A stretch of 64,000 bases of DNA from Paratinospora sagittata. Its lineage: Eukaryota; Streptophyta; Magnoliopsida; Ranunculales; Menispermaceae. The position numbers and the translations under genes are program-made. The notes beneath the pieces are model-generated. The model did not search any database. It was not told where the DNA came from and worked only from the letters and a program-made list of their open reading frames with translations. Below, piece by piece: positions 1 through 11,449 of the stretch (positions are counted from its first letter, which is position 1; each line of letters opens with the position of its first letter). The stretch is taken from the NCBI GenBank assembly GCA_035771175.1, contig JAYMFD010001095.1:519001-583000 (forward strand), written 5' to 3'.

Positions 1-2330
1 AATTTTAACAGTTTTTTAAGTGTGGGCCCAAACTTGTCTATTTAAGTAATGTACACCCATTTTCAGCTCATTTGCACGTTTTTGAGCTTGGAAATGAGAG
101 AAAGAAGAGGGTGAAGAAAAGAAGGAGAAACCTAGGGTTTTGGGGGTTTCTTGCTTGGATTCCCCTTAAGGTATGTGTAATTTCTCATTTTCTTCCTAAA
201 ATCTCTTTTGTAGTTGTGTAAATGAGCATGATTTTGACCTAAGGACGGGTATGCATCACGGTTTGGGGGTGACCCTGACCTAGGGTTTACTAATTTTCAC
301 CCTTTCATGCTTGTTTATGGTAGAAACAACCCTTTATGACCTAAATTTACACTCCATATGCATTTCTCAAGCACTTCACCACGTTTTTAATAGCACATGG
401 AGTTAGGGTTTTGTTGGAAACCCTTAGGGCCGAGATGTATGTTAGGGATTTGAGTTCTTAGGTTGATTTGGAACCCAATGACACTATTTTCCCCAATTTC
501 TAGCAAGAAATTGGTAGAGCTAAGTGTAATGACCCTAAACCTAAAAAATGAACTTAGGATTTTCCATCCAAGTTGCATGCAATCTATGTTGATTAAATGG
601 GTAAATGTGGATGATTGATAGTCTAATTTACTGCTTTTGAATGGTGAAAAACCTAGGTGTAGTGTAAAATTTGTCTAGGGCTTGATTTTGAGACTTTGCC
701 CAAAATTGGGGCTTTTGGCCTAAATCAAGTCGATTGATTAAATTGACTTGAGACTTGTCTAATTGATCTCAAATTCAATGGAATTGTGGGTTTATAATGG
801 CTAGACTTGTGTTGGAATCGAATGAGTTAGTTCAATTTGACTTTATGCCCTATTGTAGAGATTTTTCCCAAATTGGGGCATATGCTATGTATTGGCTTAA
901 ATTGAGAATTTATGTGCTTTATGATCAATCTTTTATGGTTTGAATGTTAAATGATGTTTTAAGTTGGATAGCCATGAATAGGCTTAGACTAAGTATTTGT
1001 CTTGGATTTTGAAATTGAGTTCTTGCATGTGGATTAGTATGGATGTTGAGGTTGATCATAAGAAGATGAAACTCATGATAAGGCCTAGGCATATATGGGC
1101 CTATTAGTTATGGAATTGATCATGTGTAGTGTTTATGTATGGATATAATCATGGTAATTGACATATGTGCATGTGATCATGCTTTACAGGATCTTGATTT
1201 GGGTTGGAATTAGTGTTGATTCGTGTGTGGATATGCTTTGCTTACGTGGCGTGGTTGTGAGTAGTTGTTCCTTATGATTATTACTTGTGTCATCATATTA
1301 ATTTATACTTGTATGTTGAAAGTCATGAAATATCATTATAGAAATGTATATGCTTCATGTGTTTCGAAATGGCATGCATTGAAATTCTAGAAGTTTTGGA
1401 TGTTCCAAGCTAGGTTTTCTAAATGTTCTAGGTGGCTTGTGCATGTTTCCAAGCTAACTTCTCAAGAAGTGGATTTGAATATTGAGAACTTTATAAGCTT
1501 TGGATGTTCCAAGCTATGTCTCTTAGATGTTGAACATTTAGGAGGCTTGTGCATGTTGCCAAGTTGACTTCTCTAGAGGTGGAATTGAATGAGATTGACA
1601 TACCCCGTTAGGAAGGATCATTTCAATTATGATAGAGTGAGTGATCTCTATGTCAATTGTACCCCAATAAGGGAGGGCCATGTTGGTCTCTACAGCAGGA
1701 AAATGATGGGGTAAAGTGGATGATTTTAAAATGCATGAAGATGGTTGAATGTTTATTTTACTATGTATTTTATGTTTAACATGTTATGAGCATTATTTCA
1801 TGCATGCACATATCTATATGGCTTTTATTGATGTATAATTGATGGCATAAATGAATATTATTCACTGGGCATAATTGGCCGTCCATTTATGCATATATAT
1901 ATGTTTTGTTAAATTTTGATACATATGTAATTAATATCACATGTTAAACTTAGATGATGAGGAATTTGTGTAGTTGTATATTGGCTTCGGGCCTTGGACT
2001 TGATGATGATGAGTCTAGGCATGTTGGCCTAGGCTAGTTTGGTTTAATTTGAGGATTATGATCATTGTCTTATGCTTATTGGGAGATCATTATTATTTTG
2101 ATTTATGTGGATGTCTGTGATGATTTTAGAATTGTAGTCTATCAAGTTGTGTTAAAAAAATAATAATAAATTTTGAGGACTCCATGGAGAGTCTGGTTGA
2201 GGCTTGTAGGGTCTCGATCATCCTATGGATGATTTTGGGGTGGTCGTGGATGCCTACGTCTGGCGTCCCTCCCTGGAATTCGACACGCCGATCCTTAGGG
2301 GATAGCGATCTGGGGTGTGGGGTCGTCACA
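1..2330 (+). mobile_element. Partial LTR, family E (Tekay-like Ty3/gypsy), 3' end complete
   Basis: The last ~135 bp (2196-2330) align with the end of the family-B LTR at 19508. Both share an 'aggcttgtagggtctc' block, a 'gatgcctacg..ggcgtcc' block and a terminal ggtcgtcaca (B has ggtcgccaca), so the LTR ends at 2330. The 5' end lies outside the window. A purine-rich leader with the phrase cctagggttttgg is at 100-150. No primer-binding site follows 2330, so this is a solo LTR or the 3' LTR of an element to the left. Its divergence from B makes it an older or separate family. Confidence 0.75.
1397..1604 (+). repeat. Two-copy tandem repeat (period 104) inside LTR E
   Basis: tggatgttccaagct recurs at 1397 and 1501, and both units continue through a 'ggcttgtgcatgtt.ccaag' block and 'acttctc.ag..gtgga'. 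The units are imperfect, so the duplication is not recent. LTR families A and B have analogous two-copy repeats in a similar position. Confidence 0.75.
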
Positions 2331-2479
2331 ATCTTTGCATAAATATAGATTACTTATATTTAACAAAGTTCAAAGCCGGAGAACCTTCTTGAAAACCATT
2401 TGTAATGGTAAGATGACAAATATTGTGAAAAATATTTCATTGTGCTCAGTTTGTGATTCAAGAATAAGTATAAAATTAA

Positions 2480-2570
2480 CCAACGGTGGGTGGTTCAGTG
2501 GTTGGGGGTTGGCCCCAAACCTGAGGTGGAGAGTTCGAATCGAGACTAATTCGACCCACTAATATGTTGG
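2480..2570 (+). repeat. tRNA-derived SINE-like head
   Basis: A pol III A-box-like stretch (tggttcagtggt, 2491-2502) is followed about 30 bp later by a B-box-like stretch (gagttcgaatcg, 2531-2542). That is the spacing of a tRNA-derived SINE head. It does not fold as a normal tRNA gene (no acceptor-stem pairing seen), and a body or poly-A tail was not delimited. The surrounding 2331-3515 is otherwise AT-rich with nothing recognisable, apart from the EP1-i 3' UTR (about 3370-3515). Confidence 0.4.
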
Positions 2571-3515
2571 TCAACAATTTTAATGGTGTTTATGGTCATG
2601 CCCCAAAGGGATTAGTAAGAAACCAAATAAATCATGATACCCGCCAAGCTTAAAAGAATATATATATAGCTTTTTACTGTTTTTTTTTTAATAGGTTATT
2701 CTCTGAGTGAAATCTTTGAAATCTATTTTTTGAATTATAACCAACGAAATGCATTTTTTCATATATATTTTGAATTTTAAGGAATGGAAAACTTGTATCC
2801 AAATCACAAATCAAACGGACCAAAGTTCTTTTGTTCTAATTGTGCATATGAGCTCCTCTTTCCAATATAATGAACTTAGATTGTCATATCACTAATGCTA
2901 AAGTTACTATACCTGGCATTAAAATTAACTATATCGAAAGTTGTAGATTTCCTTTTCGTTCTCATGACAATATGTAACTCTAGACAATTCAAAGATGTTG
3001 AGGTCTAGTTTGAATTATAATTTGAGTTATAGTCATTTTCTCGCTACTCCATATGTGTTATGTATGTATGCTTATTAATGAAATTTCAAAATTGCAGAGC
3101 TTTTCCTTGCAATTTGTTTATCGTGAAAAAATTTAAAGTGTTTTCAAACCTTTATAAAATGAATTAATATTTTTTATGAATACGATTGAATGGATTTGTC
3201 ATCAGTTATCATAAATGAGCCCAAATATTTCATATTTGAATGTAATATATGTCGCTAGTCGAGGAATGATAATAATAACAAATAACAGATGATTATTATT
3301 AAAGAAATCAATATATGGTATATATTACAAGGAACAATACCATTCTATCAATTATTTAATGCAAATCACAACGTAATAATAAGGGGACAAACGATCTATA
3401 TATTTAGATAACCTCTGTCAAATTACAAAATCCCTAGCTGGCTACTTTGCAAGTATGCAATTATTCATTCAGATCTTGACATCAATTTAACAGAAACAAA
3501 TATAAGAAATTAAAT

Positions 3516-3771
3516 CTACTTGGCTTTCTTGATGTAAGCCACATGAGCAACATTAGAGACTTTAGTGAGAGTGCCCAATTCAAGAACCAACATGCACTTG
3601 GATGACTCCTCCCTGTAAAAGAACCCTAAGCAGCCACAATCCTTATCACACCCTGACTTACACTTAGCCACCTTAATTGGCCCTTCACCCTCTATAACCC
3701 CATTTGTGAAATGCTCAACACCCACCACCTTGAAGTAATTCACATTAGCTCCATTAGCCCTGCACGGTGGA
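3516..3771 (-). pseudogene. EP1-like glycoprotein, 3' fragment (EP1-i)
   Basis: On the minus strand this reads the C-terminal PAN/apple-type Cys-rich domain of the EP1-like family and ends at a normal stop (3516-3518). Visible motifs are PPCRANGANVNYFKVVG, CKSGCDKDCGCLGFFYRE and HVAYIKKAK. It matches the C-terminus of EP1-ii at 35740-35995 almost residue for residue. The 3' flank (to ~3370) also resembles the EP1-ii 3' UTR in reverse. Coding sequence stops abruptly at 3771, where a palindromic mobile element begins (tgtcacatcc at 3772). The signal peptide and lectin domains are not found elsewhere in the window in this orientation. Within the fragment there is no stop or frameshift, so the break is due to insertion and later loss. 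It cannot encode a secreted lectin. Confidence 0.9.
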
Positions 3772-3806
3772 TGTCACATCCTGGGTTGCACAGCGTACCC
3801 CCTACC
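3772..3806 (+). mobile_element. Palindromic 0.5-kb element, outer tip of left arm (split by element A)
   Basis: These 35 bp match 31692-31726, the outer terminus of the intact palindromic element, starting tgtcacatcctgggttgc. The element inserted in the coding region of EP1-i. It was later split by element A, whose 5-bp TSD CTACC (3802-3806) is part of it. The arm resumes at 12634. Confidence 0.85.
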
Positions 3807-4798
3807 TGTAACACCCCGCAATTTGAATTAAATACATACGTTGAAGTACGCGTATATCGAGATGTATAATACACGTATTTTATACGTATATTCGCGTGTA
3901 TGATTAGTAAATAAATAAAAATATGAAATGAAGATGATACATATGAGAGCATCCTATAAAAAAAATGAAGGTGAATTAAATTGATTAATTTATGGGGTTG
4001 GTTAATGAAATATGTGGATTGGAGTATGATTTAAGGACTTAATGCATAGTATGATGTAATGCATGTGTGTAAATGAATACATGTGAAATAAGTGAATTAA
4101 TAAATGGTGTAGATTGAAATTGAATTATTAAATGACTTATATGAATGAGATGAGTTGAATTGAATGGAATTTGATGGAGGAGTTGGTTATTAAGGGGAGC
4201 CTAGGTGTATTGAATCACTTGTATATATTATATATAAATATAACTATCATGTTAATCTTAATCTGGAATGAATAAAAAAAAAATGAATAAAATAAAGGGC
4301 ACTATCTAGTTCCAACGTGTACACCAAAACAAAACAAAAAAAAAATAGAAAAGAAAAGAATTAGAAAGAAAACAAAGAAGAATAAAAAAAAATAAGAGTT
4401 GCTGAACCAAATGAAAAAAGAAGAAGAAGAAAACAGAGAACAGAACGACGGACGAAAGAGGGAAAGAAGAAGAACGGAAGGGAGAACGCGGGATTCGCGC
4501 CAAATTCGGACTCGCGGTAAGTGATTTTCACGCTATTTCTTCGTGAAATTACTATCTAAGCTAGATGTAACATTTCTAGAGAAGTAATTTTTGTCGTGGG
4601 AGCCGTTTTACGGCATTTTCAAGAATTGGGATTTTGGACCCAACGTGAATGAAACTCCGCTAGAATGGTAGAAAATGCTCCCTGGACTGTTAGAAACCCG
4701 AATATGTGGTTATATTCAATTTTATGATTTTTGGAGCCGTTGGACAATTTTAATACAATTTACATCTTTCGGATGAATAGTAAATAGTAAATAGTAAA

Positions 4799-4850
<52 letters not shown>

Positions 4851-6072
4851 AAATGTAAATAGTAAAGTAAATAGTAATAGTAAATAGTAATAGTGAATAG
4901 TGAATAGTAAAAAAAATGAATAGTCCTTTGAACAGTGAGTTGATATTTTAGTAGCTACCGAAATGGTAAATGATGATTCTCATGATAATCTATGGTCATT
5001 TCAGTGTTTAAATTGAGAGCTTAAGAGCATGGATAAACGCTCTTGAGGAAGCCCTATTGTTGCTCGATTTTAGCAGTTGAATTAGAAAACCCGTGCAACC
5101 ACTGTGAGTATAGTTTTCTTGATTTGGTTCTTGTATGGCATTGTACGCATATAAACTGTTTGATTGTACGCATGTAATATTATATATAAGGCATTGAGTT
5201 TTATGGATCATGTAAACTGATTTTAGCATTGGAGTTTGTAATGATGAGGCTTTGCGATTCCTCATTGTCATTTCGTTAGGTCTGTCCTAACAAGGGTTGC
5301 GATCCTTGAAATGACTGTTAATTGGGTAATGAGATGTTGTGGCTACCTTGTAACGGCCATACAACGGTTAGACCCGCTCTCGTGCCTTGCGGAGGAGGGA
5401 GATTGTCCATGGTGTTATTGAATTGGGTCATGAGAAGTTGTGTCTACCTTGTACGACCATACAAGGGTTAGACCCGCTCTCTTGCCTTGCGGAGGAGGGG
5501 GATTGTGCATTATGTTATTGAAAATCATGAAATTTATGATGTTGACATGTACAATATATTCATTGAATGATGCATGTGTTGAATAAGTGTTTGAAATAAT
5601 TTTAAATGTCATATTTCTCTAAATGTATATAATTGCCATATCAAGAACTATATTCACTGAGCTGTTGTTTGCTCACCCCATTTCCTCCAATATTTCAGGT
5701 ATTGAGTCGAAGGGAAAAGGAAACTCCGTGAGTGAGTCTGGTATGTGTATGTCTGCTTGGAGGAAATAACTTTTGTTATTTTGATATGTATACTTATCAC
5801 ACATTATATATATATGTATTATCATCTAGATGGGATGTGTGGGCATATATATAGCTTAAGATATTGGATGAGGAAATGAAAATGTGACGTGTGAATAGAA
5901 TGATTATGGGATTTGATTTGTGGTATATAAGAAAAAAAAATTATGTAGATTTGGGAAGGATTGAGAGAATACGTGAAGGCTGACAGTGTATTATATACTG
6001 TATATGGGTATGTACAGTGTATAGTATACTGTGCCGGTCATGACGTCAGCCTACGTCAGGGGCGTCGTGACA
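3807..6072 (+). repeat. 5' LTR of element A
   Basis: 2266 bp, TG..CA ends. It contains a variable run of 7-bp GTGAATA/GTAAATA units (about 4779-4915), a 101-bp tandem duplication (5321-5522) and the LTR motif CACTGAGC..GCTCACCC (5655-5679). Near the 3' end a short inverted motif (acagtgtattatatactgta) lies at 5985-6005. It ends with the strong phrase gtcaggggcgtcgtgaca. Confidence 0.92.
5321..5522 (+). repeat. Two-copy tandem repeat (period 101) in LTR A
   Basis: attgggtaatgagatgttgt at 5321 recurs as attgggtcatgagaagttgt at 5422. Both units share gttagacccgctct and ccttgcggaggaggg. The same duplication is in the 3' LTR (about 11882-12083), so it predates this insertion. Confidence 0.85.
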
Positions 6073-6092
6073 ATATTGGTATCAGAGCCTTA
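6073..6092 (+). other. Primer-binding site of element A (initiator tRNA-Met type)
   Basis: ttggtatcagagcc begins 2 nt after the 5' LTR. It is complementary to the 3' end of plant initiator tRNA-Met, the usual primer for Ty3/gypsy chromoviruses. The same site is seen in families B and C here. Confidence 0.9.
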
Positions 6093-9000
6093 AGTTTAAA
6101 ATTCTTAAAAAGATAAAAGCTTTATGATATTATGATTGTTTGTATGGGTATACATATGGGTAGTCCTATTATGTGGAGCCTAATCCAATAGGTTATCTTG
6201 ACTGAGAATCACCTGTGTCGGTGAATTTCATATTTGGAAACTAATAGTCAAGATTAACAATGGAAATTGCTGATCAAGAAAGGATCAGAAGGCTGAACGA
6301 AACAGAACTAGATGTAATCTAGTGAGAATAAATTATATAGCTTATATATGGCTAGTAACTACCCAACAACAACGAAATGCACAGCTTATGAGCTTGTGGC
6401 AAAGTTTTAATGTGAGAATGACAGAGGCTTAAATCATTGATCGCTCCAGATGTGGGTGCCAATGGTGTGAGTATTTCTGTAAAAACAGACTGAAGTCAAA
6501 CTAAAATAAATAGAAGGTCGCAATGATAAGCCAGATAGAATGAAAAGAGATGTGAAAGTTATGGAAACTTTCAGGAGAAGAGACTCTCCTATCTTAACTG
6601 GCAGTCTGATAGTAGACGGAATAAAGAATTTGCGACTTCGAGTGGAGACCATCTTTAAGTCTCTGAAAATGATAAAGCAAGTTAGCTAAGTTTAAGCTAA
6701 CTGATGATAAGAGATAAGAGAAAATTGGGTTAAGGACTCTGAGCTGATTTAGGCATGAGATTAATTAAAGAAGCTATTGTATAAGGGCTTCTATCATCAT
6801 GCTGAAATTGATTTAAGGCATGAAAAAGTTTATCTTGTTACAATGTAGTAACATGGCTAACCAGAAATACAAACATGAATTAAATAGACTGGTATAGTTT
6901 ATTTTTGGAATGGATATTCTGAGAATGATAAGAATCTAGAATAAATTTTGGGATCCTATACGGCAAGTTTGCTAATTGTTGGGTTATAAATATATACGCA
7001 AGTTGTGAAGCAGACTATAAATTGTGGGTCAGCCAAAGCTGCAGTGAAATTGATAACCCCAACAATAGTGATATAGCTTGTACCGCCGTTAGAAGCTGAG
7101 GCATCAACACCAGTGTTAGGTAAAAGAGAAATAAGTAAAGAAAATGTTGGGGCAATGAAATTCAAGATTAGCGAAACATTGAGTAAGGTTGAGATGTTGG
7201 CAATATTGGGTCAGGTACTAACCCAATGAAAATGGAAAAAAGGGAAATGATGTTAACGATTTATGAAACCAGAAGTGGTTTCCATTGCCTGAGCAGGAGT
7301 CACAGACTGAGTACATTGTATCTCGACCTATGATTGTCGATTATCAATCTGAAAAAAAAAAAAAAAAAAAACACGAGATGTGTTAATCTCCAGTTAGTTG
7401 ATATGGAATGCTCCAATAAATTTTATCAATGTGACTCCACCAGAGTTTAGAGAATAAATTAAAGTAAATACAAGACCAGATCCAAAGATGAGTAAGACGT
7501 TGATAACATGTATGATCAATATTTGGTTATGGTGTATATTCTGATGTGTTGTTGGATCTACCTGGTCCTTTATCTCTGGTGATATGGTAGACATATTGTA
7601 TTATCTTCTGTTAAAATAATGCATCATTGATTGTGAGTATGCCTACAGGAAAAAGAATCTACCATGATATGGTTAGCAAATATTATGTGTAATCAATATG
7701 AGGGTCATCCAGTACTTATGGACTTTAGAATGTGAAATTTTTGGAATTGGATGCTTTGTGAGTGTGATTGACTGGTCACCTCTCATGCCAGGTGGACCGT
7801 CTCTCCGAAAAGAAGTAATATTCTGAATAAGTGAAAAAAAAAATTCTCATTTTGAATCTCGAGGAATTTATACCCTCAAAATCTTCTATCTAAGATAAGC
7901 TAGTTATTGATGAGGAACTGGAGAATATGGCTAGTACAAAGCCATTTAGAGTAATGTAATAAGGCATGCAGTTGATTAAAATTCTTATGGTGAGCTGGTA
8001 TATTGGAGTCTTATCTGATGACTCCTTAAAAATTGCCACATGGACAAGAGATTGATAGCATATAAAATTGATGCTAGTATAACATGTATCTCCAGTCCTG
8101 CATATAAAGAGTACCTGAGGAATTGTGAGGATTGAAGGTGTAGGGAAATGTGTTAATGAGCAAACGATTTATTATCCTTGATATGTCACCTTGGAGAGCA
8201 TTTGTGATAATATGGCAAGAAAGTATAGTTAAATATATTTAAGTATGAATTATTGTTAACTGAGTAGGATAATAAGAAAGAATGAATATACTTTACCATG
8301 GATAGATAGTCGAATGCAATGAACTAAATGGAGCCAAAGTTTCGTTAAGATCCTTTTGAGATCTAGGCACCATCAGTTAAGAATTCGAGAAAAGGATGTA
8401 ATGCAAAAAATTCTTAAGACAAGATATGGATATTATGAAATGTTGGTAACCTTGATTAATGTGTCAATCAAGTTTATAGGAGTGATGCAATGGGTATATG
8501 AACCATATCTTGATTATTACGTAGTCTTCGATGATGATAGATGCAATCGTCCCAAGAAAATGAGATGAGCATGAATAGCACCTCAAAAGTATCTTGTAGT
8601 CACTGAGAGAGCACCGATTGAGTACCAAGCTCGATGAATATGAATTTTGAATATAATGGAATTTGGATCACATGACTAGTTTAAATCATATCTTTAAGGA
8701 TACTGCGAAGGTCAAAGTAATCATAGAACTGTTAAAACTGATGTAAATGATGGAAATCATAAGTTCTCTGGTATTAGTTGTATGTTATAGAATGTGCGTG
8801 GAAAGATCTTTGAAGCTATTTGTTCCACTCACGAAACTACACCAGACGAATGTTATATAATGTGTGGACCGTTGTGTATGAGGAAAGCTCTCACAGTATT
8901 AAATGTGATTACTAGTTTCAGAATCGGGAAGTAATTGTGATTAATGAATATCACGTCAAGATCTGAATTTTGTAGTGATACAAAAGGATAGGTTAATTAC

Positions 9001-10392
9001 GTGTGTCTCCAGATATGTGGTAGTGCACGAGAATAACTATCCTAAGAGTGAATAAAAATTTGATGATCGTTAGTTTGATTTGATGAAAGCATTTCTTCTA
9101 TAGAGTCTGAAGTAATTATTTGAACGGAAAGAAACTGAATATGAGGTACTAAATGTGGCAAGAATTCCCGAAGGATTTGATTTTATACTGAATTCTTATC
9201 CTGGGAAATTCCACTATGTTGCTGAGGCATTGAGCAGGACACATGTTGAAACTGGAGTAACAACTATCAGTGAGGCCATAAATGGAGATTGTTTGTGAAT
9301 GAGGGTTACAGTTATGAGTGTACTCTATATTACTCCATGTGTTGATATTTGTGTTTGGATGCTAGTTCAGCTAATTGATACTCATATTATGATGAGACAA
9401 GTATGATATCGTATCAAAGGTTATAAAATTGATAATATGGATTGTGTTAAATGAAGATGGGATTCAAATGGTATCTTATGGGTTATGGGTAGATATGATA
9501 CCATTTGGATAACCATTAGTGGACTGATAAGTCTATATATTCTTCCAATGAACACCATAATTCTATTGATAGACTGAGCAGATTGTATATGTGTGAGATA
9601 GGGAGATTTGATGGGAGTACTCAGATATTTTTCATGTCGGATTAAGATCCGAAGATTGTGTCGAGATCTGATATATGATGCAGACTCATTTTGGTACTCA
9701 TCTCCTTCTCGGTGTGATATGTACTCTCAGACTGGTTGACAGACTGAGAAAGTGACTTTGATGCTTGCGAGCATGCTCGAGTCTGGTATACTTGAATTTT
9801 GGTGAACGTTGGAAAGAATACTTTATGTGTGTCAACTTATGTGTATAAGCAACTATGATAATAACATAAAGCTGGCACTTGGTAATAAGTCTTATAGATC
9901 TTCAACTTGTTGATTTGAAAATATGGAGTTATTGTTATTGGTGCCACAGGATATTATTCAATACACAGGGTTGGTATATAGGCCTTGAAGTGTATTGTGG
10001 CTGACTTAGTTTTGCTAAGGGTCTTACCACAGAAAGCTCAAATGAGATTTGGGATGAAAGGAAAGCTCGCACCACGATTTGTTGGATCATTAGAGATCCT
10101 TGATAGGATAGGTCCATTGGCTTACCGATTTGCTCACTAATTTGCTCTACTGTCACAGTCGATAAGTGTCCGGAATAGTTTATATATATTTATGTTAAGG
10201 AAATATCCTTCGGATTCCATATATGTTATGGATATAACTCAACACTAAGTTGGGGAGGATACCACGTATCAAGAAGAGCAAACATGGAAGCGAAAATATA
10301 AAATGCGGGAGCAGTTTCTGAAAGTGAGTATCACTTGAGGAATAGTCTTTGATTCTAAATTTCGAGGACGAAATTCCTTAAGTTGGGGAGAT
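6093..10392 (+). pseudogene. Decayed gag-pol of element A
   Basis: Collinear relics can be read on the plus strand. A protease-like block (DFRM.NF..) lies near 7720-7800. RT runs about 8370-8570 (HQLRIRE, TRYGYYEML, VMQWVYEPYLDYYVVF). An RNase H end with gcattgagcagg is near 9225. An integrase block matching LSRLY.REI.RLHG is at 9570-9660, and a GPY/F-like block ([14 protein letters not shown]) is at 10040-10085. Stops and indels interrupt all of them. The catalytic FIDD of RT reads FDDD here with a residue lost, and the PFG of the preceding motif is collapsed. These lesions are shared with the copies at 29173-32893 and 62732-64000. A 20-base A tract lies near 7350. No gag zinc knuckle is recognisable. 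No functional product is expected. Confidence 0.85.
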
Positions 10393-11404
10393 TGTAACAC
10401 CCCGCAATTTGAATTAAATACATACGTTGAAGTACGCGTATATCGAGATGTATAATACACATATTTTATACGTATATTCGCGTGTATGATTAGTAAATAA
10501 ATAAAAATATGAAATGAAGATGATACATATGAGAGCATCCTATAAAAAAAAATGAAGGTGAATTAAATTGATTAATTTATGGGGTTGGTTAATGAAATAT
10601 GTGGATTGGAGTATGATTTAAGGACTTAATGCATAGTATGATGTAATGCATGTGTGTAAATGAATACATGTGAAATAAGTGAATTAATAAATGGTGTAGA
10701 TTGAAATTGAATTATTAAATGACTTATATGAATGAGATGAGTTGAATTGAATGGAATTTGATGGAGGAGTTGGTTATTAAGGGGAGCCTAGGTGTATTGA
10801 ATCACTTGTATATATTATATATAAATATAACTATCATGTTAATCTTAATCTGGAATGAATAAAAAAAAAATGAATAAAATAAAGGGCACTATCTAGTTCC
10901 AACGTGTACACCAAAACAAAACAAAAAAAAAATAGAAAAGAAAAGAATTAGAAAGAAAACAAAGAAGAATAAAAAAAAATAAGAGTTGCTGAACCAAATG
11001 AAAAAAGAAGAAGAAGAAAACAGAGAACAGAACGACGGACGAAAGAGGGAAAGAAGAAGAACGGAAGGGAGAACGCGGGATTCGCGCCAAATTCGGACTC
11101 GCGGTAAGTGATTTTCACGCTATTTCTTCGTGAAATTACTATCTAAGCTAGATGTAACATTTCTAGAGAAGTAATTTTTGTCGAGGAGCCGTTTTACGGC
11201 ATTTTCAAGAATTGGGATTTTGGACCCAACGTGAATGAAACTTCGCTAGAATGGTAGAAAATGCTCCCTGGACTGTTAGAAACCCGAATATGTGGTTAGA
11301 TTCAATTTTATGATTTTTGGAGCCGTTGGACAATTTTAATACAATTTACATCTTTCGAATAAATAGTAAATAGTAAAAGTGAATAGTAAATAGTAAATAG
11401 TAAA

Positions 11405-11449
<45 letters not shown>

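Noticed and set aside
2480..2570. A functional tRNA gene
   Set aside because: A- and B-box-like sequences are present, but no complete cloverleaf or acceptor stem could be paired.
4306..4503. 65-residue F/L-rich minus-strand frame, repeated at 10893-11090
   Set aside because: Reverse complement of the A-rich leader of LTR A; low complexity.
4779..4915. 7-bp repeat array as a CRISPR-like array
   Set aside because: Simple GTGAATA/GTAAATA slippage repeats without unique spacers, in a plant LTR.
7394..7594. Antisense frame with a hydrophobic helix, also present at 30026-30289
   Set aside because: It is conserved only because A and A2 are copies. Differences include many replacement changes, so no coding constraint is visible.
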